NCBI RefSeq assembly: GCF_018861065.1
Contig: NZ_JAHKQO010000015.1
Location: forward strand, 186,001-250,000
Direction of reading: 5' to 3'
DNA length: 64,000 nt
Source: Paraglaciecola arctica
GTDB lineage: Bacteria > Pseudomonadota > Gammaproteobacteria > Enterobacterales > Alteromonadaceae
Below, one piece after another: positions 46,318 to 55,176 of the stretch (the stretch's first letter is position 1; the number at the start of each line of letters is the position of its first letter). Below the pieces are notes generated by a model. That model did not search any database. It was given only the letters and a program-made list of their open reading frames with translations, and was not told the origin of the DNA. A program made the position numbers and the translations under genes.

Positions 46318-49188
46318 TTAAAAATCATATATTCCGCGTAGATAGTAAAATCCACCATTAATACCAATAGGAGAAGTAGCAGGATACAAAGAGCCTGCTT
46401 CGCCACTAAAAAGATTGTCGTCGGGTCGGTTATCAAATAAATTTTTTGCCCCTAATGATAGCTTTAGGTGGCTATTGATTTGATAACTTAAATCTGCGTC
46501 TAAAGTAATTTCGGATCCGGCATAAATATCCAGTCCCGCAGCCGCATCTAAATGGTCTTCATAAAATCCTCCGTAATAATTAAGTCTGATATTACTACTG
46601 AGTTTGTTAAACACTTGCACCACCGAAAAACTCAAACGATTAGCTGGCAGGTTATCTTCAAGCATTTGTATCCGCTGGGGAGTAAGATTTGATTCAACAT
46701 ATGTACTTCCATCATCCCGTATTCGCGTATATTGATTAACTTTAACCACTTGAGTATCTGTCCAGTTGTAAGTCAACATTAAACGACTGGGTACGTTTAA
46801 TAGGTAGGTTTCATAATTGACCACTAAATCTACCCCCTGAGTTCTAGTGTCAAAATCATTGGTGAAATATTTCGCACTTCCATAACTAATCGCTTCAGTA
46901 TTTCCTGCAGCAACAAGCGTTTCAATATCCTGCTGACTCAAAGGCAACGCAGAAGTAGTACTGATGCGATCGTGAAGTTGAATATTGAAATAATCCAAAG
47001 TGAAATAGAACTGTTTACTGAGCTCTCCCACCACGCCAAAACTAACATTGATCGACTCTTCAGGGAGTAATGGGGTAGCCCCAAGCTGCATTGAAATTGC
47101 GTTGGTAGGCGGTAACGTTGCTTGGTCTTCCAATCCATCCGGTGAAAAAGCTGTCGTCACGTTAACTACATTACTTTGTCCTACAGTAGGAGCTTTGAAG
47201 CCAGTACTGACCGAGCCGCGCAATGTTAAACTATCATTTAAGATCATACGTGCAGATAATTTACCATCGAATGTGGAACCAAAGTCTGTAAAGTCTTCGT
47301 ATCTAGCTGCCAAACCAAATAAAAAGGCTTCACTCATATGAACTTCAAAGTCAGTATAGACAGCCCAATTCCCCCTACTCCACTTACCAGCTGATTGAGG
47401 GTTGTACCCAGTGAAGCCATTCGAACCAACACCAAATCCTTGAGACATCCCAGTATTTGGGTCATAGGCCAAGCTACCCACTAGATAGGATGCTAACTCC
47501 CCTTCTTTTTGGCGATAACTTTCTCTCCTCCACTCCAAACCAGTCGCAAAGTTAATTTGGTACTTCTTGTTCATGTTAAATTGCCTGAACAAATCCAAAT
47601 TAAGATTTTTTTCTAATTGACTGGCTAATCCAGGATTAAAAGAAAATGGGGTGTTCGGCCCAAGAGATGGATTAACCGTATCAGATATCTGGTAGTCAAT
47701 TTCAGAGTACCCTAAACCAACACTTAAATCGTACTCCCATTGTGACAGCGTTTGTCCTTTGATACCCATTACCCAAGATGCATCGCTAATAACGCCACCA
47801 AATTGTGGTGTAAAACCGCCAGGAAATATTTCGTTGAAGGCAAAACAATTTTGACCAACTAGGGTAGAATCATCCGCAATGAGTAGATAGTTGTCGTCAT
47901 CTAAAATATTACCGTCTGTTATTAGAACTTCAGGGCAAGGGGTTCCTTGATCAATACCGTCTAAGTCAGCAACCAAAAGAGTCGATATTCCATCTTCATT
48001 CGGCAGACCTTCAAATACTCCATCTCGGGTGTGTGGGTTACGATAATAAAAACCACCTCGGGTTTTTCTACGTGCTAGATTGCTGAAGGAGTAAAGTTCA
48101 TTAGAAGTATCGAGTTGGTAACCCATATTGATTAAAAACTTCAGATCAGAGTCTACTTTAGGACTACCCCAAACTTGTACCGGATCATTAACAGCTGTGT
48201 TTCCAGCGGCTATTAAGTCCAATGCATCATCTCTTTGTATGCTTCTATTCGTCGCTCCGTGTTGTTTATATTCGCTACTAATATTCACAAACCCTTGCTC
48301 ACCGAGGGAAAATCCTACACTTCCCACTAATTGAACCAATTCCCCATCGCCTTCGCCATACTGACCAACTCTCGCTTCAAACATACCTCCCTGGCTATTG
48401 TCATCGAGTACAAAATTTATCACCCCAGCTATTGCGTCAGAACCATATTGAGCTGCGGCACCATCTCTAAGGATCTCAATTTGTTGTAATGAAGACGCTG
48501 GTATATTACTAATATCTACCCCTTGTGCCCCATCTGATAAACCTCCACCTAAAAACGTAATAGCGGCGGATCTATGTCGTCTTTTTCCGTTTACCAAAAT
48601 CAGAGTATGATCTGAAGCCATTCCCCGTAAGTTTGCTGGTCTAACTAAACTAGACGCATCATTGATCGGTTGATCATTAACATTGAAAGAAGGAATCAAC
48701 GTAGACAACATCGATGTAATATCAGTTGAGCCTTGTTGGGTAAATTCAGCGACACCCACAATATCCAATGGAACGGGTGAATCAATCACCGATCTAGGCG
48801 CCGACCTAGTGCCAACAACGGCAATCTTTTCCATGTTATTGGAGGTATTAAAATTATCGGTTTTATCGGTATTTTCAAAATTTTGTGATGAAGCTGAATC
48901 AACTCTACTTATGGCTTTTACACTTAGACCTTGTTTATCTCTATCAGGGTATAAACCAGTGCCTTCTAATAATTTAACTAAAGCAAGTTCAACAGAATAG
49001 TAACCCTTTAACTCATTAGTCACTTCTTGTTCAGCAAGTTCAATTGGAAATAAAAGCGTAGTATTGGCTTGTTGAGCAAACAAAATAAGAGATTTATCAG
49101 CAGCTTGCGAAGGAATGTCGAATTGATACTTATTTTGGGCAAGCGCCTGAAATGAAATAATAGTTATTAAGACAATAAGTACACGCAT
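46318..49188 (-). CDS. TonB-dependent outer-membrane receptor with STN signalling domain
   Basis: A 956-residue outer-membrane transporter. The signal peptide is at 1-17 (LIVLITIISFQALA). An STN domain follows (about 20-95: FDIPSQAADKSLILFAQQANTTLLF, YSVELALVKLLEGTGL), the mark of transducer receptors that signal to FecR-type anti-sigma factors. The plug is at about 120-260 (IAVVGTRSAPRSV as TonB-box/start of plug, DGAAAQYGSDAIAGVINFVL), then a 22-strand barrel ending in aromatic F. It lies downstream of fecI-like and fecR-like genes. The substrate is unknown. It is a close paralogue of the receptor at 51080-53653. Confidence 0.93.
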   Translation of the reverse strand: MRVLIVLITIISFQALAQNKYQFDIPSQAADKSLILFAQQANTTLLFPIELAEQEVTNELKGYYSVELALVKLLEGTGLYPDRDKQGLSVKAISRVDSASSQNFENTDKTDNFNTSNNMEKIAVVGTRSAPRSVIDSPVPLDIVGVAEFTQQGSTDITSMLSTLIPSFNVNDQPINDASSLVRPANLRGMASDHTLILVNGKRRHRSAAITFLGGGLSDGAQGVDISNIPASSLQQIEILRDGAAAQYGSDAIAGVINFVLDDNSQGGMFEARVGQYGEGDGELVQLVGSVGFSLGEQGFVNISSEYKQHGATNRSIQRDDALDLIAAGNTAVNDPVQVWGSPKVDSDLKFLINMGYQLDTSNELYSFSNLARRKTRGGFYYRNPHTRDGVFEGLPNEDGISTLLVADLDGIDQGTPCPEVLITDGNILDDDNYLLIADDSTLVGQNCFAFNEIFPGGFTPQFGGVISDASWVMGIKGQTLSQWEYDLSVGLGYSEIDYQISDTVNPSLGPNTPFSFNPGLASQLEKNLNLDLFRQFNMNKKYQINFATGLEWRRESYRQKEGELASYLVGSLAYDPNTGMSQGFGVGSNGFTGYNPQSAGKWSRGNWAVYTDFEVHMSEAFLFGLAARYEDFTDFGSTFDGKLSARMILNDSLTLRGSVSTGFKAPTVGQSNVVNVTTAFSPDGLEDQATLPPTNAISMQLGATPLLPEESINVSFGVVGELSKQFYFTLDYFNIQLHDRISTTSALPLSQQDIETLVAAGNTEAISYGSAKYFTNDFDTRTQGVDLVVNYETYLLNVPSRLMLTYNWTDTQVVKVNQYTRIRDDGSTYVESNLTPQRIQMLEDNLPANRLSFSVVQVFNKLSSNIRLNYYGGFYEDHLDAAAGLDIYAGSEITLDADLSYQINSHLKLSLGAKNLFDNRPDDNLFSGEAGSLYPATSPIGINGGFYYLRGIYDF

Positions 49189-49306
49189 AAAAATATAAGA
49201 AAACTGAATACACTTCGGAAAGTTAGTCTAGCACGTTGATTTACTTTGGAAAATGGCTTAATTAATTGACTAATTGATACCCTGTTCGGCCACCAACATA
49301 GACTGC

Positions 49307-50371
49307 TTATAGATATTCTTGTTTTCCTGAAGACAACACTATTGTTTGCTTGTCGATTTTTGAATAAACAATATTAAAATTGTTCTCAAGGGCAAATAGT
49401 AAGCCTTGAATATCACCCGCTTTAAAATATCCTGCCACTCTTTGCTCTTTCACTTGTTGGTCTGCCAATTTGAAATTGACTGGTGTATAACGGCTGATTT
49501 CCTGTAGCGCGTCAGCAAGAGGTTCACCATGAAACACCAACATACCTTGTTGCCACGCTAAATCATTCTGAACTTGTTCATTTGACAAGGTAACCGGGTG
49601 AATTGTCTGTTGACTAATCAATGCCTTTTGCCCTGCTATCATTAACTCGCCTGAACTATCGAGTGTTTGTAAACTACTATCACTAGCGGTTTTGGCTAGA
49701 TCATCGGTTTTATTTTTAACTAAAACTTTTCCTTCAGTTACCAACAATTCAAACTGATCAGCATTATTCAATTGCACATTAAAGGCCGTTCCTACAGCCG
49801 TCACTGTATTGGCGGCTGCCTTAACAATAAATGGTCGTGTTTCATCATGGGCGACCTCAAAGTGTGCTTCACCCCGCAATAAATGGACATTTCTTAACGC
49901 GTCAGAAAAATCAACCGAAACAAAACTATCTGTATTTAAATGAATAACTGATCCATCTGCTAAGGAAATGACTCGTTGCTCGCCAACTGATGTTTCTGCT
50001 TTGAGCGCCACTAAGGAAGGATCCTCGGTACCTGTCATAAATTTAGGATTGGCAAACCAAGCAAAACTACTAATAACTACAAATATAACACTAGCAGCAA
50101 TACCCATTACTTTTCTATTTACAGAAATTTTGGTGTTACGCACATGGTTATCACGTAGTGGAAATAACGAGCTTAATTCATTTAAAACACTTAATTCATC
50201 CCAAGTTTGTGCTACTGCAAATAGACTTTGTCTATGAAAACTACTGATGTTAACCCAATCTGAAAACGCTTTGTCTTCAACTTCGCTTAATCCACGATCA
50301 AAACGACTGATCCATTCGCAAGCTTGCTTATGAATATCTTGTTTGCTACTAAATGTTTTAACGTTGTTCAT
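49307..50371 (-). CDS. FecR-family anti-sigma/transmembrane sensor
   Basis: A 354-residue inner-membrane protein. The N-terminal cytoplasmic DUF4880 segment (ACEWISRFDRGLSEVEDKAFSDW, about 13-50) binds the sigma factor. One transmembrane helix is near 88-110 (VMGIAASVIFVVISSFAWFA). The periplasmic FecR domain (about 125-225) includes RVISLADGSVIHLNTDS and LLRGEAHFEVAHD. A C-terminal STN-like part (about 280-345, LADALQEISRYTPVNFKLAD) would contact the receptor. The start overlaps the sigma gene stop as TAATG, so the pair is translationally coupled. Confidence 0.93.
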   Translation of the reverse strand: MNNVKTFSSKQDIHKQACEWISRFDRGLSEVEDKAFSDWVNISSFHRQSLFAVAQTWDELSVLNELSSLFPLRDNHVRNTKISVNRKVMGIAASVIFVVISSFAWFANPKFMTGTEDPSLVALKAETSVGEQRVISLADGSVIHLNTDSFVSVDFSDALRNVHLLRGEAHFEVAHDETRPFIVKAAANTVTAVGTAFNVQLNNADQFELLVTEGKVLVKNKTDDLAKTASDSSLQTLDSSGELMIAGQKALISQQTIHPVTLSNEQVQNDLAWQQGMLVFHGEPLADALQEISRYTPVNFKLADQQVKEQRVAGYFKAGDIQGLLFALENNFNIVYSKIDKQTIVLSSGKQEYL

Positions 50372-50928
50372 TATTTGTTTGTTTCACCGTGCTTCAATAT
50401 CGAAGTTACTTGTTGAGTCTCTGATTCGACTAATTGCTGTAAATAAAGAGAACATTGGTATAGCCCTTTAGCCACATGTTTTTCTACTGTACTTTCACTT
50501 ATTCCAATGTGCCTAGCGATATCTCTTTGACTCATTCCGTAAACTTTTTTTAGTAAGAATACTCTTTTCACTTCTACTGATAAGGTATCAGTAGCACGGC
50601 AAAAATTTAAAAAACGCTCTTTACTTTCAATCTGACTTTCAAGACTTTTACTGGTTAAATCACCAGGTAAATCTTTCATTTCATCTAATGATTGGTTTTT
50701 GCGTTCACTCGCTTTTGAAACATGATTTAGAGCTAGGTTTCTAGCTGTTTTAAGCATGTAGGTTCGTTCAAATTTTATTTCTTGTTTTAGACCCGCTTCG
50801 TAACTTTTAATAAAAGTTTCTTGAACAATGTCTTCAACATCTTCGTTTTTAACAATGCCACCTATAACCTTCGCTAATAGCGCGCTACATTTCAAATAGG
50901 TCGATTCCATTGTCGATTTATACTGCAT
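50371..50928 (-). CDS. ECF sigma factor, FecI-like
   Basis: A 185-residue extracytoplasmic-function sigma factor. Region 2 is seen as IVKNEDVEDIVQETFIKSYEAG and FERTYMLKTARNLALNHV; region 4 as LSVEVKRVFLLKKVYGMSQRDIARHIGISESTVEKHVAKGL with a clear helix-turn-helix. The ATG at 50928 with GGA upstream is preferred to the TTG at 50940. With fecR and the STN receptor downstream this forms a complete cell-surface signalling cassette, and the receptor gene is the expected target. Confidence 0.92.
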   Translation of the reverse strand: MQYKSTMESTYLKCSALLAKVIGGIVKNEDVEDIVQETFIKSYEAGLKQEIKFERTYMLKTARNLALNHVSKASERKNQSLDEMKDLPGDLTSKSLESQIESKERFLNFCRATDTLSVEVKRVFLLKKVYGMSQRDIARHIGISESTVEKHVAKGLYQCSLYLQQLVESETQQVTSILKHGETNK

Positions 50929-51035
50929 TGATTGATCCAAAAAACTAACCAGAGTATTGGCGTAGTTTCATCACTTGCTGAAAATATGTATTACTGCCAT
51001 GAAGCACGTTAATACTACCATCTATTATCCCATTA

Positions 51036-51065
51036 AAAAGCCTTGCCACAAATGGCAAGGCTTTT
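51036..51065. terminator. Terminator of the second TonB receptor gene
   Basis: AAAAGCCTTGCC (51036-51047) pairs perfectly with GGCAAGGCTTTT (51054-51065) around a 6-base loop, just after the receptor stop and before the sigma-factor gene. A- and T-rich arms make it symmetrical. Confidence 0.9.
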
Positions 51066-51079
51066 ACTTATGCAACTAA

Positions 51080-53653
51080 CTAAAAGTTATATGTAGCTTT
51101 TACGTAATAAAAACCGCCGTTATAGTCAAACGGTCCACTTTCATAGAAAACGCCACCGACTACAGCTCTTGCTTCGAGCTGTAACCGTTCAGCTTTTTGG
51201 TCAAACACATTGTTTGCGCCAGCAGTAATAGTCACTTGATCACTTAAGAAAAAGTTCACTTCAACATCGACAGTGACCGCCGCACTAGCGATTTCAGACC
51301 AAGTGTCAGAAGTATCATCGGCATGAGTTGCGTAATACTCACCAAAATAATTGGTGCGAACAAACATGCTTAATGCATCCCAGTTTTGTGACACCGTAAA
51401 GGTTGCTCTGTGGTTAGGCACACCTCTTTCTAATCTGCGTACTTTACCATCACTAGTAGTGTCGGGGTTGAACTTATCAACACTTGTTTCGTTCCAGTTG
51501 TAAGCCAAAGAAAAATCGGTATCACTACTATCGAAGATTTCCATTGAGTAATTTGCTACGATATCCACACCTTCTGTAGTCGTATCAAAATCGTTAGCAA
51601 AATAGGTAACGGCCGATATCAACTCAGGATTTTGCACACCAAGCGCTTCTAGTTCAGCGTAATCTTCAGCTAAAACACTAATTTGACTAGATTGTGTTAT
51701 ACGATCTTCAACTTCAATATTGTAGTAATCAAGAGTAAAGAAAAAATCTCCTGATTGATAAACACCACCAAACGCATAACTAGTAGAATCTTCTGGGGTT
51801 AACTCTTTACCACCATAAAATGAAGCTAACGGATCCGTTGGAGGCGCAGTAAAGCTTTGAATCAAATTGCCTTCAACTATTGAAGTTGCAGTATTAACCA
51901 CATTGGCTTGGCCTACTGTTGGCGCTCTAAAACCTGTACTACTAGAACCACGAATCGAAAATTCGTCTGACACGGCATATTGCAATGTCAATTTATAGTT
52001 AGTGGTGTCCCCAAAACTAGAAAAGTCCTCATAACGTATTGCGCCACCCAGTAACAAGTCTTCAGTGACATAGGCTTCAACATCAACGTAAGCGGCGATA
52101 TTGTGACGAGAATTTTTACCTGCGGCTTCTGGCCCAAAACCTTTAAATCCATGAGAACCAATATTAAATCCTTGGTCTGCATAAGGACCCGCCAACCATG
52201 AAGCTTCTTCACCAGCTACAATCTCAAAGGATTCACTACGCCATTCTAAACCGCCAGCCACGTTGATTGGTTCATAGAGACCCGCTTCAACACTTTTGAC
52301 CAAATCTAGGTTGACGGTTTTTTCTAGCTGAATATAGCTACCAGTATCAAATTCAGTCGGGGTACTTAAACCTAAGGAAGGATTCAGTGTATTGGTAAGG
52401 TTAAATGAAGATTCACTCTTACCAATGCTACCACTTAAGTCAAAAAACACATCTGCTAAGAATCCTTCTTTTATCTCACCTTTTGTTCCCACTGCCAAAG
52501 ATGTGTCTGTGATAGTTCCACCAAACGCCGGTGTATATCCGCCAGGGAATATCTGATTCATCGCAAAACAATTGGGATCCGCTACCATATCTTGGTAGGC
52601 ATCTGTTTCAAGCACGTTGGGAACATTTGCTGGCACAACTGCACAAGTACGCTCAGCTCCTTGGGATTGCGCGACATCTCCTACCAATAGCGTTTCACCA
52701 CCATCAATAGAATACACATTGCCACGATTGTGCGGATTCCGATAATAGAAACCACCTATTGCATCTCGTTCGGAGAAGTTACCAAACATATACACTTCTT
52801 TATCGTCGCCTAAATCAATACCAGCATTCGCAAAAATAGTAATATCATCATTAATTTCTGGGTTACCCCATATTTGCGCTGGATCGCCGATAGAAGTGTT
52901 ACCAGCAGCTATAAGTGCTGCTGCGTCTGTGCGCTGCCTACTACGACTAGTCGCATCTGCATTTTTTAACTGAAAGCTTAAGTTTACAAAACCATCTTCT
53001 GTTAAAGGTAAGCCTACATTGCCATCTATAATAGTAGCGGTACCATCACCTTCATAATACTCCCCATGTTTAATTGACAAGGACCCGCCGTCAGCTGCAT
53101 CTTTAAGCACGAAGTTCATCACACCAGCGATAGCATCAGAACCATATTGTGCAGCAGCACCATCTCTAAGGACTTCAACTTGCTTTAATGCTGCACTTGG
53201 AATCACTGAAATATCAGGACCTTGGGCACCATCATTAATACCGCCACCTTGGAATGCGATAACAGAGGCTCTATGGCGACGCTTACCATTTACCAAAATT
53301 AACGTACTGTCCGAAGACAAACCTCTTAAGTTAATTGGTCGAATTAGAGTAGCCGCATCAGAAATTGGTTGGGCTCGTGAATTAAAAGAGGGAACCGAAC
53401 TGATTAACATGTCTAACATGTCAACTGAACCTGACTTAGATAATTCGTCACCTCCGATAATATCGACAGGTACCGGTGAATCAGCGACAGAACGAGGAGC
53501 GGCTCGAGAGCCTACAACCGCAATTTTCTCGACACTTTCTTCTGTTTCAGCTTCTTGAGCGAGTGCAGGTGATACAGTAATTACACTAGCTGCCGCAGAG
53601 GCAGCTATAACGTAGCGAATATTATTCGCTAGCTTTGTGATTGACGTTTTCAT
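51080..53653 (-). CDS. TonB-dependent outer-membrane receptor (no STN domain)
   Basis: An 857-residue outer-membrane transporter. The ATG at 53653, with GGA 11 bases upstream, gives a proper signal peptide (about 1-33, ending SPALAQ); the longer frame to 53722 adds a basic stretch without sense. The plug begins with KIAVVGSRAAPRSVADSPVPV, close to the TonB receptor at 46318-49188, and carries RDGAAAQYGSDAIAGVMNF. The barrel ends YVKATYNF with terminal F. It has no STN, so it should transport but not signal. The next gene downstream is the ECF sigma gene, beyond a terminator. Confidence 0.93.
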   Translation of the reverse strand: MKTSITKLANNIRYVIAASAAASVITVSPALAQEAETEESVEKIAVVGSRAAPRSVADSPVPVDIIGGDELSKSGSVDMLDMLISSVPSFNSRAQPISDAATLIRPINLRGLSSDSTLILVNGKRRHRASVIAFQGGGINDGAQGPDISVIPSAALKQVEVLRDGAAAQYGSDAIAGVMNFVLKDAADGGSLSIKHGEYYEGDGTATIIDGNVGLPLTEDGFVNLSFQLKNADATSRSRQRTDAAALIAAGNTSIGDPAQIWGNPEINDDITIFANAGIDLGDDKEVYMFGNFSERDAIGGFYYRNPHNRGNVYSIDGGETLLVGDVAQSQGAERTCAVVPANVPNVLETDAYQDMVADPNCFAMNQIFPGGYTPAFGGTITDTSLAVGTKGEIKEGFLADVFFDLSGSIGKSESSFNLTNTLNPSLGLSTPTEFDTGSYIQLEKTVNLDLVKSVEAGLYEPINVAGGLEWRSESFEIVAGEEASWLAGPYADQGFNIGSHGFKGFGPEAAGKNSRHNIAAYVDVEAYVTEDLLLGGAIRYEDFSSFGDTTNYKLTLQYAVSDEFSIRGSSSTGFRAPTVGQANVVNTATSIVEGNLIQSFTAPPTDPLASFYGGKELTPEDSTSYAFGGVYQSGDFFFTLDYYNIEVEDRITQSSQISVLAEDYAELEALGVQNPELISAVTYFANDFDTTTEGVDIVANYSMEIFDSSDTDFSLAYNWNETSVDKFNPDTTSDGKVRRLERGVPNHRATFTVSQNWDALSMFVRTNYFGEYYATHADDTSDTWSEIASAAVTVDVEVNFFLSDQVTITAGANNVFDQKAERLQLEARAVVGGVFYESGPFDYNGGFYYVKATYNF

Positions 53654-54039
53654 AGTTGTTTTCCAGCTTAATAATTTTTTATAATGCTTAAAGACTTTGA
53701 AGTGAAAATATTTAACCTTCAATTAGCCATTAAGTGCTTGCTTAGTGTGTCCTGTAAACGCCCCCAAATAGGATAGGCGCATTTAATTTATATACCTGAC
53801 ACGGCCGAAAAACAAACTAATTGCTGAAAATAAAAAATATATATTTTTTGATAGAGGATTTTACTTTGTGCTTTGTCTATAACGGTTGCGGAGCTGTCTT
53901 GTGTAGTAGTTCAGACTCAAACTGTCTGTATTTACCGGTAATTTAATTGGCCTGCAATCTTTTATGTTACTTATCTTGTAAATTCGGAGAAGGCTGAGTC
54001 ACCTTCCCCTCTAATTAAACTATTTTTATCTAAAGTATT
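53654..54039. other. Intergenic region upstream of the second TonB receptor
   Basis: A 386-base AT-rich leader and promoter region. It contains an 18-base perfect palindrome of A/T only (53832-53849). No open frame or recognised RNA element was found. Confidence 0.5.
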
Positions 54040-55077
54040 TTATCGAAAGTTAGTATCACTTTTATTCCAGAGTTTCATTAGTAGCGACTCGATCGATAAA
54101 CTAGCGGCTAAACCAAGTCTTTCAGGTAAACTTTTTTTCATGCTGTACTTAACAGTGAATATTTTTTTGTTTTCGTTGGCGTTCAATACATAATCGTCTG
54201 AGGTTTGGATTTCATCCACTAAGCCCAACTCTTTCGCCTTAATACCATACCAATACTCGCCTGTTGCTACCTTCCCTATTTCTAACTCAGGCCTTTGAGA
54301 TTGCACAAAGTCCTTGAACATATGGTGTACGTCTTCCAATTCCGCTTTAAATTTCTCTCTACCTTGCTCGTTATTTTCTCCGAACATGGTTAAAGTCCGT
54401 TTAAATTCTCCCGCTGTGTGTTGCTCAAAATCGATATTACTTTTCTTCAACAATTTATTAAAATTCGGTAACTGAGCTATCACACCAATGGAACCAATGA
54501 TCGCAAACTTAGCCGCTAACACCTGATCAGCAACACAAGCCATCATGTAACCACCACTTGCAGCAACCTTGTCTACAGATATGGTAAGTTTAATCTTTTT
54601 GTCTTTGATTCTTTGTAACTGCGAGGCTGCTAAACCATAACCGTGCACTACTCCGCCGCCACTTTCGAGCCTAACTAACACCTCATCTTCAGGCTTAGCC
54701 ACACATAAAATAGCGGTTATTTCTTCTCGCAAGTAGTCCACTTCATGTGCATCCATCGACCCAGAAAAATCTACAACAAAAAGCTTCCCCTGTTTAGCGT
54801 TATCTGTGTCTTGGGACTTACTTTGTTTTTTCTTAGCTTTTAAGGCTTTTTTTTGTTCCTTGTGAAATTGTTTTAGTTCGTCCTTATTTAACAACTCACT
54901 TCTAGCAAATTCGGTGATTGACTCTAACTTGTCTGACAACGAGTTGATTTCAAGGTGGCCTTTTCCTTGTTTTTGTTTACTTACTAACCCAATGATACCG
55001 CCAAGTGCCAATAGAATGGCCACTACTATTGTTATCGCTTTAGCGATAAATAATCCGTATTCGTATAAAAATTCCAA
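54040..55077 (-). CDS. sohB: SohB, S49-family inner-membrane peptidase
   Basis: A 345-residue membrane-anchored serine peptidase related to signal peptide peptidase SppA. The start (EFLYEYGLFIAKAITIVVAILLALGGIIGL) is a transmembrane anchor matching E. coli SohB, which fixes the start codon as a TTG at 55077, with AGGAG upstream. A charged Lys-rich stretch follows (about 65-90). The core has LFVVDFSGSMDAHEVDYLREEI, and the catalytic serine sits in KVAASGGYMMA. It is a single-gene unit after the lipase terminator. Confidence 0.93.
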   Translation of the reverse strand: MEFLYEYGLFIAKAITIVVAILLALGGIIGLVSKQKQGKGHLEINSLSDKLESITEFARSELLNKDELKQFHKEQKKALKAKKKQSKSQDTDNAKQGKLFVVDFSGSMDAHEVDYLREEITAILCVAKPEDEVLVRLESGGGVVHGYGLAASQLQRIKDKKIKLTISVDKVAASGGYMMACVADQVLAAKFAIIGSIGVIAQLPNFNKLLKKSNIDFEQHTAGEFKRTLTMFGENNEQGREKFKAELEDVHHMFKDFVQSQRPELEIGKVATGEYWYGIKAKELGLVDEIQTSDDYVLNANENKKIFTVKYSMKKSLPERLGLAASLSIESLLMKLWNKSDTNFR

Positions 55078-55131
55078 AACCGTTTACTCCTCAAAATGTT
55101 TCGGGTGATATGGGGATAAAAAATCACAAAA

Positions 55132-55157
55132 AAAGCCAAGTGTGTAAACTTGGCTTT
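55132..55157 (-). terminator. Terminator of the lipase gene
   Basis: AAAGCCAAGT (55132-55141) pairs with ACTTGGCTTT (55148-55157) around GTGTAA. On the minus strand it is followed by a long T-run, TTTTTTTGTGATTTTTT. It lies 19 bases past the lipase stop. Confidence 0.9.
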
Positions 55158-55176
55158 GAATAATGCGTAAATTGAC

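Noticed and set aside
49307-53653. Sigma/FecR/receptor block as a mobile or polysaccharide-utilisation locus
   Set aside because: No transposase, repeats, SusD-like gene or carbohydrate enzymes are adjacent; the layout is an ordinary FecI/FecR receptor cassette.
53832-53849. 18-base A/T palindrome as an operator
   Set aside because: It is composed only of A and T in AT-rich DNA, so symmetry is weak evidence of a binding site.
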